Of a stretch of 64,000 bases of DNA, positions 36,126 to 47,568 are shown piece by piece. The stretch is from Panax quinquefolius (taxonomy: Eukaryota; Streptophyta; Magnoliopsida; Apiales; Araliaceae). The notes under the pieces are model-generated. The model was not told the DNA's origin. It worked only from the letters and a program-made list of their open reading frames with translations, and did no database searches. The stretch lies in contig CM035166.1 of the NCBI GenBank assembly GCA_020205615.1, forward strand, positions 95,243,065 through 95,307,064, read 5' to 3'. Position numbers and translations under genes: made by a program. The first letter of the stretch is position 1. Every line of letters begins with the position of its first letter.

Positions 36126-39091
36126 TGTGAGACCCCAGATTTTATGAATAAGATTTAATTTTTCTCGAAATATTTTTTTTAATATTATGGTGTGGATTTG
36201 ATATAATGTTATAGTTGTGGGTAATATTTATAAATTTTGCAAAGTAAGCAAGTTGTTATATAATATTCGATTGGTCAGGGAATATTCTTTTTGTCGGGGA
36301 ATATCCGTACTACGGCACAATCATTGGTGGACCCTACAACGAAAGTATTGTCGTATTTAGAAAAAGACAGAATTATCATTTTATAAAAATAACGACGAAA
36401 GTGTTACCGTTAAAACTGTTGAACTACTTTAGTAGAGTAAAAGTACGATGTCTGGCGTCAGATAAGAGTAGTAGCAGCGGTATTGATTATTGATGCTTAC
36501 GTGAGAAGTCACCACCGCTTATACTCAATTATTGTTACGATAATTCTTTGCATCATATCTCTCGTATTATTGATTCAATTATTGTTACAAGATCATCATG
36601 ATAATATGATATATTATTAAAACAATAATTGAGACTCACAAAGTTATTCATATTATTATTTGCAATATTGACAATGTCTAGAAGTTCTGTCAATGAGAGG
36701 TTTGGTCACCTAATTGCGCGCCAATAAGGAGAAATCCTTATCGGAAAGCCCCATCTTTCCTGAGAACGACCTAGTTGTTAAATATTATGAATTATAATAT
36801 TAATGATGAATAAGTTCGTGTTGATTAAAGATGAATTTTATAGTTTCATTGTGTTGGACTTATTTGTGTTAGTATAATTGATGTCTGGAGGTTATATTGC
36901 TCAATCGGGTATTTAGGGCACTTTTCGTGTCAGAGTACTATTCACGAGTTACTATTCACGAGTTACTATTCATGAGTTACTATTCACGAGTTATTATTCA
37001 CGAGTTACTTATTCATGGGTAATCGCTTCACCAGAAAATATATTTCTTTTCGGTCCAAATCATTTTTGGGTATAATATTATTCCATGAGTAGATGTGTTA
37101 ATTTTTCAAACCGTTGGTTGAAATTATAATAGTAAATCAATATGGCTCGTTAATTTAAAGTTTTAATAGTAACTTGTCCCTTCAGGTTTTCAAGAGTTAT
37201 TTGTCCCTTCAGTTTTCCAAGAGTTATTTATCCCTTCAGCTTTCCAAGAGTTATCTGCCCCTTCGGTGTTTTAAGAGTTAATTGCCTCTTCGCAAATAGT
37301 AGTTGCCTCTTCAATATTACCAAGAGTTATTTTGACCCTTCGTTAAGACCAAGAGCCACTTTCCGTTCTTTCATAAATAGAAGCTCATTCCTTCATTATT
37401 TCTTACGAATTTACTGAAACTCTAGAGAGAGAAACTATAGAGAGAAAGAAGAAAAGTATTCTGCTACTTCACTACTCCAATATCCAGTTTCTTCTAAGGT
37501 AGGGAATATTATTTATTGTACTCGTAAGGGGTATTCTTTCTTTCGTATTCATGAAGAGAACTTTTGTTAGTCCATTCTTATTATTCTGTTGGAATAACCT
37601 ATTTATGCGAAGTACCGCATACACGGTGAAATTCTTCTAATATTCCGTTCTTTATTATTCTATCGAATATCACGTCTCGTAAGCGCGTTACGCCGACCGG
37701 GTTCCATTATTTATTATTACATTAAATATCATGTCTATCGTTCTTACGCGGACACAGTTCCATTACTTATTATTATGTCGAATGTCCTCACATGCATGCG
37801 TTTATGCCGGACTGGTTCCATTATTTATTATTACGCATTGAAATAACCATGCATGCATGCGATCTCATCGCACGCATGGTGAATCCTTCATTATTCCATT
37901 CTTTATTATTACATTGGAATAATCTGCCTATATTGATTACCACATACATGTGGTGAATGATCCTTCGTATTCATTCCTTATTAAATTATGGAAATGATCC
38001 GTCTGCGTGTGATTACCGCATGGCGCGCGAAAATCCATTTGCAGTTTCATATATTCTATTATACTCAGTTGGTTAAAGCTTTGGCTTCTATAATCCATGA
38101 AATTAGTGGAATATCCTTGATATTTGCGCTTCATCCAGTATCTTTTAATGGAAATATTCTTCTGAGCAATCTTGAATTTTACTCCAAAAGCAGTATCATG
38201 TTGACAATTTGGACGTTATTAAGTTCAAGATAAATTCACTTATAAATCTTTAAAATTTATTCTTGAACCTATTTTATTGAATTGTCATCATCCTCATGCT
38301 TATATTATGTTAAAAGTCATCTTTGGCTTACGTGCATAGATGGACATGGTATGATTATGACCGACTGATTATTCGGTATAATCATGGCCGTAATGTGACG
38401 AATGATGTGGTAAAAGTCCTCATTGGCCCTGTAGTTCATGGTGGACAAATTGTTGGTATGATTATGACCGTGGATTATTCGGTATAGTCATGACCATTTG
38501 ATGATTACGTGAATATCCTCGGCCGTGGGCGAGGATGGTTCAATTTTATTTATTAAGTTTAGTCTCAAATGATAAAGTTGATTAAAAACTTTTTAAATCA
38601 TAGAAGATGATAGATTTTATACTTTACTTGACTCTTCTAATGGATTGCTTATTCTGCATTGTTGTTTTGATCTAAAACTTGTTGTCTATTATATTCTATC
38701 AGTTGTTATACTTGTTGAAGGCTATTGATAATTTATTCTGCATTATCTTAGTCATAATATTTCTTACTGGGCTAGTTGAGCTCACCCTTTCTTTCACTAT
38801 TCTCTTCAGGAAATGAGAACGTAGTCGACTAGACTAGTCGAGGAACAGTGATGGTCCTAGATGGTGCATTAGTAGTCCTCACTATTTTGTGAAATAATGT
38901 GATAATAAATGTAATGAGGACTCCATTGAGTGTGGATATTGTCTAGATGACAATATTTGTATTAAAACTCACATCCTATGTTTTGTCGTATTTTACACGA
39001 CTGTTGTATAATTACGTTGTATTTGTATTCAATTACCTTGTATCCGGCGACCCATGGATGGGTGATGTGTACTGCTTTGGGGGCGTCCACA
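36126..39091 (+). repeat. LTR A of the tandem array (2,966 bp)
   Basis: It starts TGTGAGACCCCAGATTTTAT and ends TTTGGGGGCGTCCACA. Inside are three minisatellite-like blocks: ACTATTCACGAGTT units (36932-37020), ~30-bp CCCTTCAG...AAGAGTTA units (37170-37365) and ~50-60-bp units around TTCCATTATTTATTATT (37568-37925). Confidence 0.85.
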
Positions 39092-39130
39092 AATGATATC
39101 AAAGCTTACTTGATATGATCCCCGGTGAGA
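39092..39130 (+). promoter_or_regulatory. Primer-binding site region after LTR A, mutated
   Basis: The sequence AATGATATCAAAGCTTA follows the LTR where relatives have GTTGGTATCAAAGCTTA; two changes in the primer site suggest decay. Confidence 0.6.
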
Positions 39131-39280
39131 TGTGAGACAAGAACTAGGAGGGAGAGATTTCGGAATTCTTCGCTTAAAGTATGACCTACCTAAGTTTATT
39201 TGGTATTTAATTGGTCGGTCAGTGTATAGGGATAATATGTGATATGTTAATTAACCCTTGTTTTATGACAGTGTTTGAAA

Positions 39281-40690
39281 ATGGCATCTGAAAATGTTGA
39301 GATCAGCAATGAAGCACATGAGACCGTTGAGTCACCAACAATTAATACCTAGGTAACGACCAACAACACGATAATAATCATACCGGTGGCAATGGCCATC
39401 GGAACAATGATAACCATCATGGGGGAAATTATCATGCCAAGAATGGCAACCACTTCGGTGGTAATCATGGCCAAGATAATAGAAGTAGAAATTTCAAGAA
39501 GAGAATGTCATTTAGCTCGATTTTGTCGTATAATGAATTTAAGTCCAGCTGGAACGGTGGCACCAAAGGCGGATACAGACAAAATAAAGTCGGTGGTTTC
39601 AAGAAGAGCGTTTTTCGTAACTTCTCAAAAAGCGAGTAACCCGAACGAAGTTAGCACGGGTTAGTTAATTATAAATTCTTGCGAAGTCTATACCTTATTC
39701 GATACCGGTTCTACCCATTCTTTTATCTCTCTTGCTTGCGCTCAACATTTAAATTTGACTCCGGAGAAATTAGACTTTGACTTGTCGGTTGAAACTCCGT
39801 TAGGATAAACCTTCATTACATGTGTTATCTAAGTCTCAGGATGAGAGTCACAGTTTTGAATGATATTTCTATTGTTAATAAATTTCATGACGTATTCTTG
39901 AAGACTTCTTAGCATACCCCTAGAGCGTGAAATCAAATTTTGTATTGACCCCAGTAAAAAACCCATTTCTAAAACCCTCAAATATTTCTTTACTTAAAAC
40001 GAACGTAACATGCGCCAAAGACGTTGGCTCGAGCTGTTAAAGATTACGATCATACCATTCAACACCATTGTGGGAAAGCGAACGTGGTAGCTGACGCGTT
40101 GAGTAGAAGATCGTATGCGTTTACGAGTGCAATGTTGTTAACAGAAAGGCCCATTTTGTACGACTTACAAATGATGAAGATAGAGTTAAAGACTCTAGGA
40201 ACCCAAGTGAAGATAACGAATATACGAGTAGAATCGACTTTAATCGATAAAGTTAAAGCCGCTCAAGCTACACACCCGGAGCTGATAAATGTGAAGAAGA
40301 AGGTTCAAGAGGGTGTTATTCTAGAAGCAAGAATCGACGAAGAGAGAAAATCTCAACCCTCGATTTAATTGGTCCATTTGAAATCATCGATGAAGTAGGA
40401 ACTGTGGCCTATAGACTCGTTTTACCGCCAAGTATGTTCCGTGTTCATAACGTTTTTAACGTATCGATGTTACGTAAATATGTGGACGACCCGAACCAAA
40501 TTATTAATTTAGAACCGGACGAGATAACGGTTGATTTAACGTTTGAGGAGATACGTGTTAAAATCTTGGATAAGAAAAATCGTATTCAACACTCAAAGGT
40601 TATACCTTAAGAGTTAGAATTTGAAATGAAGTCGAGGTATCCTCACCTGTTCAGCATACCAAGTACGTACGTAAATTTCAAGGGCGAAAT
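39281..40690 (+). pseudogene. Internal segment A: collapsed gag-pol
   Basis: The gag start (MASENVEISNEAHETVESP) lies at 39281. An Asn/His/Gly-rich linker occupies about 39369-39500 and is followed by a half zinc knuckle (CHLARFC) and a protease piece with an intact FDTGSTHSFIS motif near 39697. The RT fingers/palm are deleted. The end of RNase H (VVADALSRR) and linker lie at 40024-40368, and the integrase tail (VSMLRKYVDDPNQ) at 40404-40690. The chromodomain core between VIP and KSRYPHLF is missing. Confidence 0.8.
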
Positions 40691-40708
40691 TCCATAAGGT
40701 GGGGAGAT

Positions 40709-43700
40709 TGTGAGACCCTAGATTTTATGAATAAATATTTAATTTTCTCAAAATAATTTTTTAAATATTATGGTGTGTATTTGATATAATGTTATAGTTG
40801 TAGGTTATATTTATAAATTTTGCAAAGTACGCAAGTTGTTATATAATATTCGATTGGTCGGGGAATATTCATTTTGTCGGGGAATATCCGTACGAAGGTA
40901 CAATCATTGGTGGACCCCGCAACGGAATTATTGTCGGATTGAAAAAATGACAAAATTACTTTATGAAAATAACTACGGAAGTTTTCTTCGTTAACTATCA
41001 AAACACCTTGTGTTAAAAGTAATGCAGAATCTGGCGTGGTTCGTAAGTAGACACACCAGATTGATTATTGATGCTTACGTGAGAAGTCACTCGCTTATAC
41101 TCAATTATTGCTACAATAATTGCTTTGCATCATATCTTTCATATTATTGATTCAATTATTATTACATGATCAATTGTATAATATGATATATTATTAAATC
41201 AATGATTGAGACTAAGAAGTTATTTATATTATTATTTGTAATATTGACAATGTCTAGAAGTTCATCAAGGAGAGGTTTGGTCACCTAATCATTGCGCCAA
41301 TAAAGAGAAATCCTTATCGAAAAGCCCCTTTCCCGGGAATGACCTCGGTTGTTAAATATTGTGAGTTATAATATTAATGATGAATGTTATTAAAATTGAA
41401 GTTGTGTTCGGAGTTGAATTTGGAGACGCGGATGTGATATTTGAGTCCGGAACGATGAAATTAGTAAAAATAGTCTATAAACACAAAATTTTCCGGGATT
41501 CACTATTTGGTCAAAAAGTCAACAGTTGACTTTTTTGGGAAAAGTCAAACTTCGAAATTTTAAAATTTATATTGTTGATAAAAATAGTTTCATTATGTTG
41601 GAATTGTTTGTGTTAGTGAAATCGACATCTATTCCGATGATAATTGATGTCTGGGGGTTATATTGATAAATGGGGTAATTTATCGGATAAATGAGCAATT
41701 AATTGCTACTAATTCACATGCTTATATAACTATTTGTTCACATATGTGTACTATTGAATCACATTCTTGTACTATTAGGGGAGTTGGTACAAAATTGATA
41801 ATACTTGCATGACTAAGTTAAAAATGGAGGTATAGATGGAGGTACTATACTGTAATTATTTTTATCACATGATTAGAACTATTTAGTCACATGATTTACT
41901 ATTGATTCACATTATTTACTATTAGGAGAGTTGGTACAAGTTTAATAATACTTGCAGGACTAAATTAAAAATAAAGAAAAAGAGGAAGGTATTATACTGT
42001 AATATTTCGAGCCCCAAAACGTGCAATTATCGAAACTATATTTTCCTATAAATAGAAGCTCATTCTTCCTTCATTTCTCACCAATTTACAAAAGCTTTAG
42101 AGCAATTATTATAGAGAGAAATTATAGAGAGAAAGAAGAAGAGAAGTCTGCTACCTCACTATTCCAGTATCTAGTTTTTTTTTAAGGTAGGGAGTATTAT
42201 TTCTTTCTTATCTATGAAGAGAACTTCTGTTATTTCATTCTTTATTATTTTATTGGAATAACTTGTATACGCGGGCTACCCTATACATGGTGAAATTCTT
42301 CTGTTGTTCCATTCTTTATCATTCTGTTGGAACATCTCGTCATGCATACTTGTAGGACCGGGTTCCGCTCTTTATTATTCTCGCTGGAATATCCTCACAT
42401 GCACGCGTTTCTGCGGACCCGATTCCGCCTTTTATTATTCTCGTTGGAATATTCTCGCATGCGTTTCTACGTGGGACCGATTCCATCTTTATTATTCTCG
42501 CTTGAATATCCTCATGCTGCGTTTTACGCCGGACCGATTCCATCTTTATTATTTTATTGGAATATCATGTCTCATGCATTTTACGCCGGGACCGATTCCG
42601 TTATTTATTATTCTATTGAATAACCTACCGTATGGGTCTATCGCATGCCCGGTGATTTCTTTTGTTATTCCATTCCTTATTATACTCATAAGTTAAAGTT
42701 TTGACTTATACTCCATGAAATTAGTGGAATATCCTCGATATTTAAGGCTTCATCCAAAGATCTTTTCATGGAAATATTCTTCTGAGCATTCTTGAATTTT
42801 ACTCTACAAAGCAGTATCATGTTGACAATTTGGACGTTATTAGTTCTTGGATAAATTAATTCTTGAACTTGTTTTTATTGAATTCTTATATCATTGTCAT
42901 CATCCTCATGTTTATATTTTGTTGAAAGTCATCTGTGGCCTATAGTGCATAGATGGACTTGGTATGATTATGACCAGGGATTATTCGGTGTAATCATGAC
43001 CGTAATGTTACAAATGATGTGGAAAAAGTCCTCATTGGCCCGTAGAGCATTGATGGACAGTTGTTGGCATGATCATGACCATTATTGAATACACAAATAT
43101 TCTTGGCCCGTAGTGCATGGATAATTGTGGTCGTGATACTAAAGAATATCCTTGGCCATAGTACAGGGATGATTCGATGATGTGGATTATTTATTAAGCT
43201 GAGTCCCAGCGATAAAAGTGATGAAAAACCTTCTAAATCATAAAAGATAGTAGATTTTATTCTCTACTTGACTCTCTTAATGGATTGCTTGTTCCGCTGC
43301 AGTTTAACTTGATGGTTGTTATATTGTATCAGTTTAACACTGTTGAAGGCTAACGATAATATATTCTGTAGTATCTTAGTCATAATATTTCCTACTGGGC
43401 TAGTTGAGCTCACCCTTTCTTTCACTGTTCTCTTCAGGAAATGAGAACGTAGCTGGGACTAGACAGGGAACAGAGTGATGGTCCTAGATGGTGCATTAGT
43501 AGTCCTCACTATTCTGTGAAATAGTGTGATAATAATTGTAATGAGGACTCCTTTTGAGTTTGTATACTCTCTAGTAGACAATATTTGTATTCAAACGCAC
43601 AGTTTATGTTTTGTCGTATTGTACACGACAGTTGTATTTGAATTTTGTACCATGTATCTGGCGACTCAAGATGGGTGATGTATACCTATTTTGGGGGCGT

Positions 43701-43731
43701 CACAATGTATACCTGTTTTGGGGGCGTCACA
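40709..43731 (+). repeat. LTR B of the tandem array (3,023 bp), divergent subtype
   Basis: It starts TGTGAGACCCTAGATTTTAT. It carries a unique stretch at about 41390-41990 (AAAAGTCAACAGTTGACTTT palindrome; TCACATG-rich repeats) in place of the ACTATTCAC minisatellite of LTRs A and C. Its right end carries a 27-bp duplicate of the terminal sequence (43678-43704 and 43705-43731). Confidence 0.8.
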
Positions 43732-44082
43732 GTTGGTATTAAAGCCATAGAAAAGAGCCCCGAGCCTTTATCTGGTGACTTCCAAGTCTTGGGATGCACC
43801 GAAGCCAGACTTTTCGTATGGGACGCTGTGAGTAACGGTGGCAAGTTGATAGGTATCATTGTGAGGTGCTATCCAAGTCCTGGATGCGGGTCACAGTTGG
43901 TATCAAAGCTTAGGGATATGATCCCTGGCTGAGATGTGAGATAAGAACTAGGAGGGGAGAGACGGGGAATTCCTTCGCTAGTATGACCTACCTAAGTTTA
44001 TTTGGTATTTAACTGGTCGGTCAGTGTATAGGGATAATATGTGATATATTAATTAACCCTTGTTTTGTGGCAGTATTGAAAA
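43732..44082 (+). other. Leader with two primer-binding-site copies
   Basis: A first site GTTGGTATTAAAGCC follows LTR B. About 165 bp later the text GGTCACAGTTGGTATCAAAG repeats the LTR end and primer site. The intervening DNA looks like the leader of another gypsy lineage. Confidence 0.6.
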
Positions 44083-44630
44083 ATGGCATCCGAAAATGTT
44101 GAGATAAGCAATGAAATACATTAGATCGTGGAGTCACCACAGATTAATACCCAGGATAATCAACTTTAATCGATAAAGTTAAAGCCGTGAAAACTACATA
44201 CTCAGAGCTGATGAATGTGATGAAGAAGGTTCCAGAGGGTGTTATTCTAGAAGGAAGAATCGATGAAGAGAGAAAACCTCAATCCTCAATTTTATTGGCC
44301 ATTTGAAATCCTCGATCGAGTAGGAACTGTGGCCTATAGACTCGTTTTACCGCCAAGTATATTGCGTGTTCAGAACGTTTTTTTACGTATCGATGTTACG
44401 TAAATATGTGGATGACCCGAACCACGTTATTAAATTAGAAATAGACGAGATAGCAGAAGATTTAACGTATGAAAAGCTACGTGTTAAAATCTTGGATAAG
44501 AAGGATAGTATTCAACACTCAAAGGTTATACCTCAAGAGTTAGAATTTGAAGTGAAGTCAAGGTATCCTCACCTCTTCAGCATACCAGGTACGTACGTAA
44601 ATTTCGAGGGCGAAATTCCATAAGGAGGGG
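44083..44630 (+). pseudogene. Internal segment B: gag start fused to integrase tail
   Basis: The gag start (MASENVEISNEIH) at 44083 runs about 75 bp and then jumps into linker sequence (LIDKVKAVKTT-like) and the integrase tail at 44366-44623 (VSMLRKYVDDPNHVIKLEID). It ends with the same chromodomain-core deletion (VIPQELEFEVKSRYPHLF). Nearly all of gag-pol is missing. Confidence 0.8.
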
Positions 44631-44634
44631 AGAT

Positions 44635-47563
44635 TATGAGACCCCAGATTTTATGAATAAGATTTAATTTTTCTCGGAATATTTTTTTTAATATTATGGT
44701 GTGGATTTGATATAATGTTATAGTTGTGGGTAATATTTATAAATTTTGCAAAGTAAGCAAGTTGTTATATAATATTCGATTGGTCAGAATATTCTTTTTG
44801 TCGGGGAATATCCGTACGACGGCACAATCATTGGTGGACCCCATAACGAAAGTATTGTCGTATTTAGAAAATAACAGAATTATCATTTTATAAAAATAAC
44901 GACTAAAGTGTTACCGTTAAAACTGTTGAACTACTCTAGTAGTAAAAGTACGATGTCTGCGTGGTTGCGTAAGTAGTAGCACCAGGTATTGATTATTGAT
45001 GCTTACGTGAGAAGTCACTCGCTTATACTCAATTATTATTACGATAAATTCTTTGCATCATATCTCTCGTATTATTGATTCAATTATTGTTACAATATCA
45101 TCTCGCATAATATGATATATTATTAAATCAATAATTGAGACGACAAAAGTTATTCATATTATTATTTGCAATATTGACAATGTCTAGAAGTTCATCGAGG
45201 AGAGGTTTGGTCACCTAATTGCATACCAATAAGGAGAAATCCTTATCGGAAAGCCCCCTCTTTCCTAGGAACGACCTAGTTGTTAAATATTATGAATTAT
45301 AATATTAATGATGAATAAGTTCGTGTTGATTAAAGATGAATTTTATAGTTTCATTGTGTTGGACTTATTTGTGTTAGTATAATTGATGTCTGGAGGTTAT
45401 ATTATTCAATCGGGTATTTAGGGCATTTTTCGTGTCAGAGTACTATTCACGAGTTACTATTCACGAGTTACTATTCATGAGTTACTATTCATGAGTTACT
45501 ATTCACGAGTTACTATTCACGGGGTACTATTTACCCGTAAAATATATTTCTTTTCGGTCCAAATCATTTTTGGGTACAATATTATTCCATGAGGAGATGT
45601 GCTAATTTTTCAGACCGTTGGTTGAAATTATAATAGTAAATCAATATGGATCGTTAATTTAAAGTTTTAATAGTAACTTGTCCCTTCAGGTTTTCAAGAG
45701 TTATTTGTCCCTTCAGTTTTCAAAGAGGTATTTGTCCCTTCATCTTTTCAAGAGTTATCTGCCCCTTCGGTGTTCCAAGAGTTAATTGCCCATTCGCAAA
45801 TAGTAGTTGCCTCTTCAATATTACCAAGAGTCATTTTGACCCTTCGTTAAGACCAAGAGCCACTTTCAGTTGTTCTATAAATAGAAGCTCATTCCTTCAT
45901 TATTTCTTACTAATTTACTGAAACTCTAGAGAGAGAAACTATAAAGAGAAAGAAGAAAAGTATTCTGCTACTTCACTACTCCAATATCCAGTTTCTTCTA
46001 AGGTAAGGAATATTATTTGTTGTACTCGTAAGGGGTATTCTTTCTTTCGTATTCATGAAGAGAACTTTTGTTATTCCATTCTTATTATTCTCGTGGAATA
46101 ACTTTTGTTTATCAAAGCACCGCATACATGGTGAAATTCTTCTAATATTCCGCTTCTTTATTATTCTCATCGGAATATCCCGCTCTGCGCATGCGTTCTG
46201 CCGGACCGAATTCCATTATTTATTATTCTCGTTTAATATCCATACTATGCGTTCTGTGGGACACAGTTCCATTACTTATTATTCGCTTTAATATCCTCGT
46301 CTGCGCATTTACGCCGGGACCGGTTCCATTATTTATTATTCATTGGGAATAACTCATCTCATGCGATCACCGCACGCATGGTGAATCCTTCTGTTATTCC
46401 GTTCTTTATTATTCTGTTGAAATAACTTGTGTATGTGGATTACCACATGCATGGTGAATGATCCTTCGTATTCATTCCTTATTAAATTGTGGAAATGATC
46501 ATACCACGTGGATTACTGCACGTGGCGCGAAAATCCATTTGCAGTTTTATATATTCTATTATACTCAGTTGGTTAAAGCTTTGACTTCTATAATCCATGA
46601 AATTAGTGGAATATCCTTGCTAGTTGCGCTTCATCCAGTATCTTTTCATGGAAATATTTTTCTGAGCATTCTTGAATTTTACTCCACAAAGCAGTACCAT
46701 GTTGACAATTTGGACGTTATTGAGTTCAGGATAAATTCACTTATAAATCTTTAAAATTTATTCTTGAACCTATTTAATTGAATTGTTATCATCCTCATGC
46801 TTATATTATGTTAAAAGTCATCTTTGGCTTACGTGCATAGATGGACTTGGTATGATTATGACCAGGGATTATTCGGTATAATCATGACCATAATGTGATG
46901 AATGATGTGGTAAAAGTCCTCATTGGCCTGTAGTTCAGTGATGGACAGTTGTTGGTATGATTATGACCAGGGATTATTCGGTATAGTCATGACTATTGAT
47001 GATTACATGAATATCCTTGGCCGTGGAGCAGGGATGGTTCAATTTTATTTATTAAGCCGAGCCTCAACGATAAATCATAGAAGACAGTAGATTTTATACT
47101 TTACTTGACTCTTTTAATGGATTGCTTATTCCGATGCAGTTTTTGATCTAAAACTTGTTGTCTATTATATTCTATCAGTTGTTATACTGTTGAAGGCTAT
47201 TGATAAATTATTCTGCATTATCTTAGTCATAATATTTCTTACTGGGCTTGTTGAGCTCACCATTTCTTTCACTATTCTCTTCACGAAATGAGAACGTAGC
47301 TGGGACTAGTCGGGGAACAGAGTGATGGTCTTAGATGGTGCATTAGTAGTCCTCACTATTCTGTGAAATAGTGTGATAATAAATGTAATGAGGACTCCAT
47401 TGAGTGTGGATATTGTCTAGATGACAATATTTGTATTAAAACTCACATCCTATGTTTTGTCGTATTTTACACGACTGTTGTATAATTACGTTGTATTTGT
47501 ATTCAGTACCTTGTATCTGGCGACCCAAGATGGGTGATGTATACCTCTTTTGGGGGCGTCACA
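44635..47563 (+). repeat. LTR C of the tandem array (2,929 bp)
   Basis: It starts TATGAGACCCCAGATTTTAT (one change in the TG terminus) and ends TTGGGGGCGTCACA. It is very similar to LTR A, including the ACTATTCAC units (45430-45530), the CCCTTCAG units (45681-45865) and the TTATTATT units (46075-46440). Confidence 0.85.
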
Positions 47564-47568
47564 GTTGA

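Larger units (their letters stand above)
36126..47563 (+). mobile_element. Tandem chromovirus array LTR-internal-LTR-internal-LTR
   Basis: Three same-orientation LTRs (36126-39091, 40709-43731, 44635-47563) enclose two short internal segments (39092-40708 and 43732-44634). Flanks GTTGA at 36121-36125 and 47564-47568 are identical, so the outermost LTRs behave as the ends of one insertion. The outer LTRs resemble each other more than the middle one, implying recombination between different elements. Neither internal part can encode a full polyprotein. Confidence 0.85.

Noticed and set aside
42304..42696. Two overlapping plus-strand ORFs of 130 and 98 codons
   Set aside because: They lie in the TTATTATT repeat block of LTR B; periodic composition explains the open frames.
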